Assembly (NCBI GenBank): GCA_035532935.1
Contig: DATKQE010000118.1
Location: 62,001 to 126,000, forward strand
From: DATJLY01 sp035532935
GTDB lineage: Bacteria > Pseudomonadota > Alphaproteobacteria > ATCC43930 > CGMCC-115725
Length of the DNA: 64,000 bases
Reading direction: 5' to 3'
Positions 43,137 to 51,440 of the stretch are shown here, in pieces (the first letter of the stretch is position 1; each line of letters starts with the position of its first letter). The position numbers and the translations under genes are program-made. The notes under the pieces were generated by a model, which ran no database searches, had not been told where the DNA came from, and was given only the letters and a program-made list of their open reading frames with translations.

Positions 43137-43577
43137 TTATTCCGCGGCTTCGGCCGGGACCTTCTTCGCCGTTTCGGCCGGCACCACGTCCTTGACCGCG
43201 CCGGTCCAGCCATTGGCGGTCAGGTCGAACAGATTGCCCAGCGGGTCGCGGTACTTGATCTCGTAGAACGCGCCCGGGGTGGCATTCTCGTTCCCCATGA
43301 CATAGGTGGCGCCAGCCGCCTCGGCCTTGCGCCGCGCCGCGGCAATGTCGTCGACCCACATGCCGAAATGGTCGATGCCATAGAACAGCTCGTCCTTCTC
43401 CCAGCCGAGCGGCTTGCCCTCGCGGTTGATGAGCGCGACGTTGACCGTGCCGTCGGTCATGTAGATGACGCGGTCGCCACGGCGCTCGACCGTCTTCATG
43501 TCGAAGGCTTCCTCGAAGAATTTCCGCGCGCGCTCGCAGTCGGCAACCGAAAGGGCGATATGACGCAGCTTGGCCAT
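43137..43577 (-). CDS. VOC family protein (glyoxalase/bleomycin-resistance fold)
   Basis: 146 residues, two beta-alpha modules: LRHIALSVADCERARKFFEE and IDHFGMWVDDIAAARRKAE. Candidate metal ligands are H6, H69-region His in GIDHFG and Glu in FYEIKYRDP. The C-terminal tail is Ala/Glu-rich. Related lactoylglutathione-lyase-like proteins often sit in aromatic catabolic clusters. Convergent with the cupin gene (12 bases) and divergent from the alpha/beta hydrolase across a region containing GTTGC-AAC-GCAAC. Confidence 0.85.
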   Translation of the reverse strand: MAKLRHIALSVADCERARKFFEEAFDMKTVERRGDRVIYMTDGTVNVALINREGKPLGWEKDELFYGIDHFGMWVDDIAAARRKAEAAGATYVMGNENATPGAFYEIKYRDPLGNLFDLTANGWTGAVKDVVPAETAKKVPAEAAE

Positions 43578-43724
43578 GGTCCGTCTCCTGCTCGGATGGC
43601 GCATGGTCCCGTGCCGGTCGCGGCCCTGTCAATAACGGTCCTAAGCGGGCGCGTGCCGCGGCTGACTGCGGCCGGGCTTTGTGCGAAGATGCCGGCGTGT
43701 TGCAACGCAACGGGAGGCTGCTCG

Positions 43725-44495
43725 ATGCCGCAGTTCGAATATGCCGATGCCGCGATCCATTACGAGGAATTCGGATCGGGCTTTCCGATCCTCATCTTCG
43801 CGCCCGGCGGCCTGCGCTCGGAAATCTCGTTCTGGCACCGCAGCCCGTCGAACCCCGCCGCCGCGCCGCCGTGGATGAATCCCATGACCGAACTCGCCGC
43901 GAAGTATCGCGTGGTTGCGATGGATCAGCGCAATGCCGGCAAGTCGCGCGGCGGCGTCGCAGCCGATCACGGCTGGCACACCTATGCCCAGGACCATCTC
44001 GCGCTGATGGACCACCTCGGCATCGCGCGCGCGCATGTCATGGGCGGCTGCATCGGCGCGTCGTTCTGTCTCAAGCTGTGCGAGATGGCGCCCGACCGCG
44101 TTGCCGCGGCGGTGCTGCAGAACCCGATCGGCCATGCCGAGAACCGCGATGTCTTCGCCAATCTGGTCAAGGCCTGGGCCGAGGGCATGAGCAATGCGGG
44201 ACACAAGCTCGACGACGCCACGCTCGCGAGCTTCGGGCGCAACCTGTTCGGCGGCGACTTCGTCTTCAGCGTGAGCCGCGATTTCGTGCGCCGCTGCGCG
44301 ACGCCGCTTTTGGTGATGCCGGGCGACGATGCGCCCCATCCGCAGGCGATCGGCGAGGAGATCGCCGCGCTCGCGCCGAATTGCGAGGTCATGCGCGCAT
44401 GGAAGGGGCCGGCGCATCTTCAGGAAGCGATCGGGCGCGTCACCGCCTTCCTCGCGCGCCACACGCCCGGGCCGGGGACGCGGGCGGCGGCCTGA
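43725..44495 (+). CDS. Alpha/beta hydrolase with a cysteine nucleophile
   Basis: 256 residues. The oxyanion-hole strand is LIFAPGGLRSE. The nucleophile elbow reads G-G-C-I-G at 107-111 (HVMGGCIGASF), so Cys109 replaces the usual Ser. A late Asp in VMPGDDAPHP and a His in GPAHLQEA complete a likely triad. Cys-nucleophile members of this fold include dienelactone hydrolase, which opens lactones in chlorocatechol and hydroxyquinol breakdown, but the overall sequence is nearer to haloperoxidase-like hydrolases. GGGAGG precedes the ATG. It lies in the gentisate-type region and ends 14 bases from the convergent DUF3500 gene. Confidence 0.85.
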   Translation: MPQFEYADAAIHYEEFGSGFPILIFAPGGLRSEISFWHRSPSNPAAAPPWMNPMTELAAKYRVVAMDQRNAGKSRGGVAADHGWHTYAQDHLALMDHLGIARAHVMGGCIGASFCLKLCEMAPDRVAAAVLQNPIGHAENRDVFANLVKAWAEGMSNAGHKLDDATLASFGRNLFGGDFVFSVSRDFVRRCATPLLVMPGDDAPHPQAIGEEIAALAPNCEVMRAWKGPAHLQEAIGRVTAFLARHTPGPGTRAAA

Positions 44496-44509
44496 AGCCG
44501 GCGGCGCGG

Positions 44510-45760
44510 TCAGCGGCGATCGCCGCCGCCGCGGTGATGCGGCGCCTGCGCATAGTGCTGGCGCAAAAGGTCGATGCCGTAATCGTTGCCGTTGGGCGTG
44601 CGGACGATGGTATGGACGTGGAACTTGGCCGGCTCCGTGTTGGTGAGGAACACGCCGGCGTGGTGGTCGAACTCGATGAACACGACCGGACTCTGCACCC
44701 GGTAATAGAACGGGCTCGCCTCGTCGAAGCCGCCGATCCAGCAGAAATGCGTCGCCCCCAGGTGGCGCTCGATCTCCACCATCCGCGCCGCGCGCGGCCC
44801 GTCGGGAAGCGACGCGACATAGGCGGCGACGAGGTCGAGGAGGCGCCGGCGCTGCGCCGCCGTCAGCGCTGCACCCGCGACGCCTTCATAGGGGACGACA
44901 CGGTTGTCCTGGCGCGCGCCGCCGAGATGGAGATTGTCGGCGAAGTGCCGCCGCCCCGGCGGCAGGTCGCCGCCCATCATCGCATGGGCGACGATCGCCG
45001 TGCGCTGCTGCTCGGGCGTCAGCGCGCGCATGAAGGCGAGGCCGGCGCGCTCCTCGTCCTCGAACAGGCTCACGCCGGCGAACGGCCCGGTATCGGCATA
45101 GGCGGGCTCCGCCCCCATGAAGGTCGGCGTCAGCACCATCTGCTCGCCGAGGACGAAGCAGTTGAGGCTGAGATGATGGCCGAACAACTGCCAGCCCCAG
45201 GGCGCGGCCGATGCGGGCTCGCCGCAGAGGCAGAAGATATAGCTCCACTCGCCCAGCACCGCCGCGCCGCCGACGAGGTCGCCGAGGAAGCGGTTGAGCC
45301 GCATCACGTCGCGCGACATCTGATAGCCCTTGGCGCTGAGGCCGGCGCGCAGCACCGCCATCACCGCCTCGCGCACCCCGTCGCCCACCTCCTCGAGCCT
45401 GAGGCCGTAATCCTCGACATAGAGCTCGGTGTTCTGCCAGCGCCGCCATTGCGGGGAATCGACCGGAAAGCACATCGCCGCGCGCTGCGCCGGGGAGAGC
45501 CGGCCGAGCAGCGCCCGCGCCGCCTCGGCCATGGCGGCTGCCGGAGCGCCGTTTGGTGCGAGCGAGTAGAGATCCGGGATCACCGTGCCGTCGGTGGTGA
45601 TGCCGCGGAACGGCTCGGCGAAGAGCCGGTCCCAGGCGCCGAACAACTCCTGCGCCCGCGGACTTTGCAGTCGCGCCTGGGCATGGGCGCGGGCGGTCGG
45701 GCCGGCAATCTTCGATTGCTGCGGCGCCGGGAGGAAGGGACGGTAGTCGGGCCTGCTCAT
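44510..45760 (-). CDS. DUF3500 family protein
   Basis: 416 residues. Conserved signatures of DUF3500 are visible: GWQLFGHHLSLNCFV, FMGAEPAYAD and IEFDHHAGVFLTNTEPAKFH, rich in His and Asp that could bind a metal. Members are widespread in soil bacteria; I know of no established function. No signal peptide. It is followed upstream, on the same strand, by the AhpD-like gene 22 bases away and a small cupin gene, so the three probably form one transcript from 46818 to 44510. Confidence 0.88.
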   Translation of the reverse strand: MSRPDYRPFLPAPQQSKIAGPTARAHAQARLQSPRAQELFGAWDRLFAEPFRGITTDGTVIPDLYSLAPNGAPAAAMAEAARALLGRLSPAQRAAMCFPVDSPQWRRWQNTELYVEDYGLRLEEVGDGVREAVMAVLRAGLSAKGYQMSRDVMRLNRFLGDLVGGAAVLGEWSYIFCLCGEPASAAPWGWQLFGHHLSLNCFVLGEQMVLTPTFMGAEPAYADTGPFAGVSLFEDEERAGLAFMRALTPEQQRTAIVAHAMMGGDLPPGRRHFADNLHLGGARQDNRVVPYEGVAGAALTAAQRRRLLDLVAAYVASLPDGPRAARMVEIERHLGATHFCWIGGFDEASPFYYRVQSPVVFIEFDHHAGVFLTNTEPAKFHVHTIVRTPNGNDYGIDLLRQHYAQAPHHRGGGDRR

Positions 45761-45782
45761 CGGATGGCTCCCGCGCGCGGCA

Positions 45783-46403
45783 TCACGGCACCGGCAGCAG
45801 CGCCGTCTCGCCGGGCCGGAGCTGCATGTCGAAGGTGGCGAGCATCGCCGCCGTGCCGGCGTAATTCCCCATCAGCGCCACCAGGTCGACGAGGCCCTTG
45901 GCGCCGAATTGACGCAGGGCGCGGGCGAAGGTTTCCGATGCGACCTTCTTCGCGCCGAACGCCTCGCGTCCCAGATCGATGACGACGGCATCGGCCTCGG
46001 CGAGCCCGCCCGTGCTCTTGCGGTGCTTGATGATGTCGATGATCTCGGCGGCGACGCCCTCGCGCAGCGCCTCGGGCTCGTGCGCCGCCCATTCGAACCG
46101 GCTGTCGAATTCGCGCGCGGTGGTGAGGATCGCCACTTCGCGCAAGCGCGCGCCGAGCCCCGATTCGAAGCGAAGATAGCGGTTCACGGGCCGCGCGTAC
46201 TCGGCATAGACGGGGCTGAAGAGCTGAATGCCGCCGGGTCCGCGCAGCCCGACGATCGTCCCGCCCTTGGGATCGGCGACGGTGTCGTAGATGCGCTTTC
46301 CGGCTGCGTCCAAATCCTCGCGTTTCGGCAACGGCAGGCGGAAGCCGGATTGGGGGTCGATGTCCGCGGGCGTCGGGCGGGTGTCGGCCGGGTTCGGTGC
46401 CAT
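45783..46403 (-). CDS. Carboxymuconolactone decarboxylase/AhpD-fold protein
   Basis: 206 residues. Core helices LREVAILTTAREFDSRFEWA and AAHEPEALREGVAAEIIDII are typical of the family; no CxxC. Start ATG at 46403. It resembles the protein at 30892-31434 only in fold. Located between the DUF3500 and cupin genes in a three-gene minus-strand run. Function unproven; gamma-carboxymuconolactone decarboxylation or a related ring-cleavage step is possible. Confidence 0.87.
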   Translation of the reverse strand: MAPNPADTRPTPADIDPQSGFRLPLPKREDLDAAGKRIYDTVADPKGGTIVGLRGPGGIQLFSPVYAEYARPVNRYLRFESGLGARLREVAILTTAREFDSRFEWAAHEPEALREGVAAEIIDIIKHRKSTGGLAEADAVVIDLGREAFGAKKVASETFARALRQFGAKGLVDLVALMGNYAGTAAMLATFDMQLRPGETALLPVP

Positions 46404-46491
46404 GATGCAACCTCGTGGGTTTGGGAACGGGAAACGCCGCCCACGATGCCACTGGCGGCGGCGAGCGAGAAGCGCCTTCATGCCGGCAGTC

Positions 46492-46818
46492 CTATGCGAT
46501 GTGCACGGCCAGCCAGATCGTCGCCCTGTCGGGGTCGGTCCATTGCACGCGGTGGCGGGTATGGGGTGTGAGGTAAAGATAATCGCCGGGCCGCAATTCG
46601 ACCGGCGCCACCGCGCCCTCCAGCAGCACCTCGGCCGCGCCTTGCAGCACCATCACCCATTCCGCCGCGTCCTGGTCGTACCAGAACCCCGGTGCGCTGG
46701 CATGGCCGCGCGAGACGATGCGCTCGATCCTGACATTTGCGGCCACAAGGAGTTCGCCGAACGCCTCGCCCGCGAGCGTCGCCGGGATGTCGGCGAAGAT
46801 ATTGCCGTCGGCTGCCAT
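46492..46818 (-). CDS. Small cupin domain protein
   Basis: 108 residues, one cupin barrel. Motif 1 is degenerate (GFWYDQDAAEWVMVLQGAAEV) and motif 2 is PGDYLYLTPHTRHRVQW with its His residues. Such proteins are metal- or ligand-binding beta barrels of varied function. It begins the run leading into the AhpD-like and DUF3500 genes and is divergent from the binding-protein gene at 46942 (123 bases between). Confidence 0.82.
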   Translation of the reverse strand: MAADGNIFADIPATLAGEAFGELLVAANVRIERIVSRGHASAPGFWYDQDAAEWVMVLQGAAEVLLEGAVAPVELRPGDYLYLTPHTRHRVQWTDPDRATIWLAVHIA

Positions 46819-46941
46819 TCTGGCGTCCCTTCGTTGGCGCGGCCCATTCTAGCCCATGGCGGCGGCGCCGGAACGGCACGATTGCCGGGAGCGGCCGCAG
46901 GGGGCATAACGTCGGGATCGAACTTCGGGAGGAATCGGCCC

Positions 46942-47916
46942 ATGGTTTCCCACTGCTTTGCGCGCGGCGCGCGCGGGTTTCTCGTGCTCGTAGGCGTGTT
47001 CGCGATCATGACCGGCACCGCCGCGGCCGCCGCCAAGATCAGGGCCGGAACGCCCGAGCCGACGGCCTTCGTCTTCTCCGCGCTCGACGTCGGCATCGAA
47101 GGCGGCTTCTTCAAGAAATACGGGCTCGACGTCGAGCGCATCGACTTCGCCGGCGGCGCCAAGCTGCATCAGGCGATGACGGCGGGCGATCTCGACATGA
47201 TCGTCGGCACCGGGTCGGACATGCTCTTCCTCGCCCGGGGCGCGCCGGAAAAGGCGGTGGCGGCCTATGGCAATGATCTTCGGTCGCTGTCGCTCATCGT
47301 GCTCAAGGACAGCCCGATCAAGTCGTTGGCCGATCTCAAGGGCAAGACCATCGGCGTCACCACGACCGCGTCGTTCACGAGCTGGATCGCGCGCCAATTG
47401 TCGATCCACGAGGGATGGGGGCCGAACGGCGTCAAGGTCGCCTCACTCGGCAACATGTCCGGAATCGTTGCCGGGATGATGGCCAAGAACGTCGACGCGA
47501 TCATCGGCACCACCGCCGCCGGTCTCAAGCTCGAATCCGAAGGGCGCGCGCGGATCATCGTCACGGCGGGCGACGTGATCACCGATTTCATCGCCGACAT
47601 GATCTATACCAGCGATGCGATGATGCAGCATCATCCCGACCAGGTTCGCGGCTTCCTGCGCGGCTGGTTCGATACCATCGCCTTCATGAAGACGCACAAG
47701 GCCGAGACGATCCGCATGACGCAGAAGGATACCCACCTTCCCGATGCGATCGCCGCGCGCATCTACGATGCCGAGATGCCGACCTTCTTCAGCGACGGGC
47801 ATTTCGACCGCAAGAAGCTCGCGGCGGTGAAGCAGTCGCTCGTCGATCTCGGCCTGGTGAAGAAGATGCCGCCGGACAGCAAGCTGATCACCGAGGCTTA
47901 TCTGCCCAAGCCATAG
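46942..47916 (+). CDS. ABC transporter substrate-binding protein, NitT/TauT (SsuA/THI5) type
   Basis: 324 residues, signal peptide of about 31 residues (RGFLVLVGVFAIMTGTAAAA). The mature protein has the two-lobed binding fold of SsuA/THI5 proteins: FVFSALDVGIEGGFFKKYGL, GDLDMIVGTGSDML and LADLKGKTIGVTT. GGGAGGA precedes the ATG. It would bind an organic anion in the periplasm. No permease or ATPase gene is adjacent, so it must share a transporter or serve as a sensor. It leads a plus-strand run of catabolic genes to 52595. Confidence 0.88.
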   Translation: MVSHCFARGARGFLVLVGVFAIMTGTAAAAAKIRAGTPEPTAFVFSALDVGIEGGFFKKYGLDVERIDFAGGAKLHQAMTAGDLDMIVGTGSDMLFLARGAPEKAVAAYGNDLRSLSLIVLKDSPIKSLADLKGKTIGVTTTASFTSWIARQLSIHEGWGPNGVKVASLGNMSGIVAGMMAKNVDAIIGTTAAGLKLESEGRARIIVTAGDVITDFIADMIYTSDAMMQHHPDQVRGFLRGWFDTIAFMKTHKAETIRMTQKDTHLPDAIAARIYDAEMPTFFSDGHFDRKKLAAVKQSLVDLGLVKKMPPDSKLITEAYLPKP

Positions 47917-47996
47917 GCAATGATGCGGCGCCGGGGCAAGACGCTGCGGCATTCCACGGCAAGTTCCGCGGCGTCGCCGCACGAAAGGTGGCCTCC

Positions 47997-48899
47997 ATGA
48001 ACCGGCTGGACGGCAAGGTGGCGATCGTGTTCGGCGCCGGTCCCAATATCGGCGGCACGATCGCGTATTTCCTCGCGCGCGATGGCGCGCGCGTCGTCGT
48101 CAGCGACGTGAGCGCGGCGGCCGCGCGCGGCACCGCGGAATTCATCCTGTCGCGCGGCTACGCGGCGCAGGCGATCGCGGGCGATGCCGTCGACGAGGAC
48201 TCGGTCGCCCGGGTCGTGGCGGCGGCGGTTTCAGCCTATGGCGGGCTCGACATCGTCGTGAACATGGCCGGAACGGTGCATTGGAGCCCGGTCCAGGACA
48301 TGGACCTCGGCGCCTGGACGGAATGCCTGCTCAGCTTCCCGACCGCGGGCATGCTGACGACGAAGCACGCGGCGCGTGCAATGATCGCGTCCGGCCGGCG
48401 CGGCAGCATCATCCATCTGCTCTCGACGGCGGCGCATTTCGGCGAGGCGTCGGGCGGCGCCTACTGCGCCGCCAAGGCGGCGCTCCTCAACCTTGCACGC
48501 TCGGCCGCGATGGACCTCGCCCATGACGGCATCCGCGTCAACACCATCACGCCCTGCGCCATGGAGCATCAGCTCTGGACCAACATGCAGGATGAGATCC
48601 TCGACCCCGATTTCGTGCCGCCGCAGCGCCGGTCGTTCTATTCGCGCGACGATTATCTGAAATGCATCCCGCTCGAGCGGTTCCCGCGCGCCGCCGACCT
48701 GGCCTGGGCCGCCGTGTTCCTGGCGTCGGACGAGGCGGGCTTCCTCACCGGCGTGGACATTCCCGTCGATGGCGGGCTGCGCTTCAAGTATCCGGCCTGG
48801 CGGCCCGGCGACCGGACCGGGGTCAACATCGCCGACTACGCGCGCGGCCTCCAGGTGACGCAATACGGCGAGGCGCGGGGCAAGCTGTTCCCCGACTGA
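47997..48899 (+). CDS. Short-chain dehydrogenase/reductase (SDR) family oxidoreductase
   Basis: 300 residues. Cofactor motif GAGPNIGG (13-20), NMAG (89-92), catalytic S143, Y156 and K160 (YCAAK). The C-terminal extension beyond the standard fold (about 40 residues, RPGDRTGVNIADYARG) is unusual. It would oxidise a secondary alcohol, for example a cis-diol made by a Rieske oxygenase, but the true substrate is unknown. Lies 80 bases after the binding-protein gene. Confidence 0.92.
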   Translation: MNRLDGKVAIVFGAGPNIGGTIAYFLARDGARVVVSDVSAAAARGTAEFILSRGYAAQAIAGDAVDEDSVARVVAAAVSAYGGLDIVVNMAGTVHWSPVQDMDLGAWTECLLSFPTAGMLTTKHAARAMIASGRRGSIIHLLSTAAHFGEASGGAYCAAKAALLNLARSAAMDLAHDGIRVNTITPCAMEHQLWTNMQDEILDPDFVPPQRRSFYSRDDYLKCIPLERFPRAADLAWAAVFLASDEAGFLTGVDIPVDGGLRFKYPAWRPGDRTGVNIADYARGLQVTQYGEARGKLFPD

Positions 48900-48980
48900 C
48901 GCGCCGCCGCGCCGTCCGCGGGCTTGACCGCGGGGCGGGCCGATGCAACCTATGGCGGCGATCCGCTCGAAGGAGAAGGC

Positions 48981-49037
48981 ATGGGCAAGCCGTCACGGTC
49001 GAGACGCGGCGAAGGCGCCCGCGAGGCACGCCGGTGA
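48981..49037 (+). CDS. Leader micro-ORF coupled to the alcohol dehydrogenase gene
   Basis: Eighteen codons from an ATG at 48981, behind AAGGAGAAGG, ending in TGA that overlaps the GTG start of the next gene (GTGA at 49034-49037). The peptide is Arg-rich. The dehydrogenase itself has no good ribosome-binding site, so it probably depends on ribosomes finishing this micro-ORF. The alternative is an ATG start plus a frameshift in the dehydrogenase. Confidence 0.35.
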   Translation: MGKPSRSRRGEGAREARR

Positions 49038-50137
49038 GCGCGCCGGGCACGTCCGTTGCCGCGGTCGCGGTCGAGCCGCGCCGCACCGAGCTGCGCGAGT
49101 TTCCGATCCCCGAGATCGCGCCGGATGCCGGGCTTTTGCGCGTCGAGGCGACCGGGATGTGCGGCAGCGACTGGCCGATGTATCTGCGCGAGAAGCCCGG
49201 CCCGCGCATCCTCGGCCACGAGATGATCGGCACCATCGTCACGCTCGGCGACGTCGCCCGCGCCCGCTGGGGCGTGAGCGAAGGCGACGTGGTCGCGCTC
49301 GAGGAATATCTGCCGTGCGGGCACTGCGAATACTGCCGCAGCGGCGAATACCGCTCGTGCCTCGAGACCGATACGCGGCTTGGCGGCGGCATCCGCTACG
49401 GTTCGACCCCCCTTACCCGCGCGCCGGCGCTGTGGGGCGGCTACAGCCAGTTCCTCTACATGCACCCGCGGACGGTGCTGCACCGCGTTCCGGCGGGCAT
49501 TCCCATGCATATCGCCGCCATGGCGCTACCGATCGGCAACGGCTTCCAATGGACCTATCTCGATGGCGGCGCCGGGCCGGGCAAGACCGTCGTCATCCAA
49601 GGCCCCGGGCAGCAGGGCCTCGGCTGCGTCATCGCGGCCAAGGCGGTGGGCGCCGACATCATCATCCTCGCCGGCCTTGCCCGCGATGCCGAGCGTCTCG
49701 CCGTCGGCCGCGCCCTCGGCGCGCATCATACCGTCGCGGTCGATCAGGAGAGCCTGGCCGAGGCGGTGACGCGCATCACCGCCGGGCGCATGGCCGACAT
49801 CGTCGTCGACGCGAGCGGCGGCGGGCCGACGCTCGTCAACGGCGCTCTCGCGCTCATGCGCAAGCGCGGCACGCTACTGGTCGCGGCGCGCAAGGGCGGG
49901 ATCGACGGGTTCGACCTCGATCAGGTCATCGCCAAGCAGATCGTGCTGCGCGGGACGCGCGGCCACGGTTTCGCCGCGGTCGAGCTGGCGCTCAGGACGA
50001 TGGCGCTCGGCACCTTCCCGCTGGAGCGGATGTCGAGCCATGTCGTCGGCCTCGGCGATGTTGATCGGGCCTTGCGCATGGTCGGCGGCGAAAGCGCCGA
50101 GCGGTCCATCCACATTACGGTCAATCCCTGGAATTGA
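49034..50137 (+). CDS. Zinc-dependent medium-chain alcohol dehydrogenase
   Basis: 367 residues from a GTG. Catalytic zinc ligands C43 (MCGSD) and H62-E63 (LGHE); structural zinc C95, C98, C101 and C109 (CGHCEYCRSGEYRSC). The nucleotide-binding strand is VVIQGPGQQGLGCVIAA. It oxidises an alcohol with NAD(P). Encoded 12 bases before a Rieske gene and downstream of the SDR gene, so likely part of the same pathway. Start depends on coupling to the micro-ORF. Confidence 0.92.
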   Translation: MSAPGTSVAAVAVEPRRTELREFPIPEIAPDAGLLRVEATGMCGSDWPMYLREKPGPRILGHEMIGTIVTLGDVARARWGVSEGDVVALEEYLPCGHCEYCRSGEYRSCLETDTRLGGGIRYGSTPLTRAPALWGGYSQFLYMHPRTVLHRVPAGIPMHIAAMALPIGNGFQWTYLDGGAGPGKTVVIQGPGQQGLGCVIAAKAVGADIIILAGLARDAERLAVGRALGAHHTVAVDQESLAEAVTRITAGRMADIVVDASGGGPTLVNGALALMRKRGTLLVAARKGGIDGFDLDQVIAKQIVLRGTRGHGFAAVELALRTMALGTFPLERMSSHVVGLGDVDRALRMVGGESAERSIHITVNPWN

Positions 50138-50149
50138 CGGAGACGCCCC

Positions 50150-51421
50150 ATGCTTACGCCCGAGGATAACGAACGATTGGTGCGGGTCGGCCGGGGCCGT
50201 CCGGCCGGCGAGCTGTTCCGCCGCTACTGGCAGGTGGCGTTGCTGTCGAGCGAGGTTGCCGACCCGGACGGGCCGCCGGTGCGCGTGCGCCTGCTCGGCG
50301 AGGATTTGATCGCGTTCCGCGACAGTCTCGGCCGTGTCGGCCTCGTCGATGCGTTCTGCCCGCACCGGCGCGCGCCGCTGTTCTTCGGCCGCAACGAGGA
50401 ATGCGGGCTGCGCTGCGTCTATCACGGCTGGAAGTTCGACGTGGAGGGGAATTGCATCGACATGCCGTCGGAGCCGGCCGACTCGCCGCTCAAGGCCGAG
50501 GTGAGAATCCGCCGCTATCCGACGGCGGAGCGGGGCGGCCTCGTCTGGGCCTATCTCGGGCCGCCGGCGCTCCAGCCGCCCGAACCCGATTTCGAGTGGC
50601 TGCGCGCGCCGCCGTCGCATCGTTACGTGACCAAGACATACGAGGACTGCAATTACCTTCAGGCGCTCGAGGGCGGGCTCGACACCGCGCATTCGTCGTT
50701 CCTGCACAACAACCGCATCGGCGACAACCGGCTCGTGCGCAACCGCGACGGCGCGCCGCGCATCGAGATCGAGCGCACCGATTATGGCTATTGCTATGCC
50801 TCGATCCGCAAGGCCGGCGCGGACGGGCATTACATCCGCGTCTATCACTACGTGATGCCGGCAAACCAGTTGCGCGGCAATGTCACCGCCATCGACGGCG
50901 TGCGGGCGGAGGTTCCCAAGCTCGAGGGACATATCTGGGTCCCGATCGACGACACCCATTGTTGCGTCTACAACTGGTCGTGCGCCTATGACCGCTCGGT
51001 GGTGCTCACGCCGGAATACTGCGCGGCCTTCGACAAGCGCTATGGCCGTGGCAGGGACGATTTCATCCCCGGCACGTTCCATCTGAAGCGCAATATCGGC
51101 AACGATTTCCTGATCGATCGCGCGGCTCAGAAGACGCAGACCTACACCGGCATCGAGGGCGTCAACACCCAGGATTTCGCGATCCAGCAGGGCATGGGGC
51201 CGATCGTCGACCGCTCGCAGGAGAATCTCGGCACGTCCGATCGCGCGATCGTCACCATGCGCCGGCTGATGCTCGATGCGACGCGCGCGGTGGAGCGGGG
51301 CGAGCCCCTTCCCGGGCTCGATCCGCAAACCTATCGCCGCGTGCGGCCCTATGACGACCTCGTTCCCGACGGCCGCCCGTGGCGCGACGCGCTCGCCGGC
51401 GAACTCGTCGCGAAATGGTAG
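50150..51421 (+). CDS. Rieske non-heme iron oxygenase, alpha subunit (phthalate 4,5-dioxygenase-like)
   Basis: 423 residues. Rieske ligands C70-x-H72 and C89-x2-H92 (ECGLRCVYHGW), at the same positions as in the protein at 2148, with which it shares most landmarks. The iron site follows D-x2-H-x4-H in GGLDTAHSSFLH. It would hydroxylate or demethylate an aromatic substrate. Followed after 19 bases by a second, less similar Rieske gene; no reductase is encoded. Confidence 0.92.
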   Translation: MLTPEDNERLVRVGRGRPAGELFRRYWQVALLSSEVADPDGPPVRVRLLGEDLIAFRDSLGRVGLVDAFCPHRRAPLFFGRNEECGLRCVYHGWKFDVEGNCIDMPSEPADSPLKAEVRIRRYPTAERGGLVWAYLGPPALQPPEPDFEWLRAPPSHRYVTKTYEDCNYLQALEGGLDTAHSSFLHNNRIGDNRLVRNRDGAPRIEIERTDYGYCYASIRKAGADGHYIRVYHYVMPANQLRGNVTAIDGVRAEVPKLEGHIWVPIDDTHCCVYNWSCAYDRSVVLTPEYCAAFDKRYGRGRDDFIPGTFHLKRNIGNDFLIDRAAQKTQTYTGIEGVNTQDFAIQQGMGPIVDRSQENLGTSDRAIVTMRRLMLDATRAVERGEPLPGLDPQTYRRVRPYDDLVPDGRPWRDALAGELVAKW

Positions 51422-51440
51422 CGCCGAGCGGAGACGCCGC

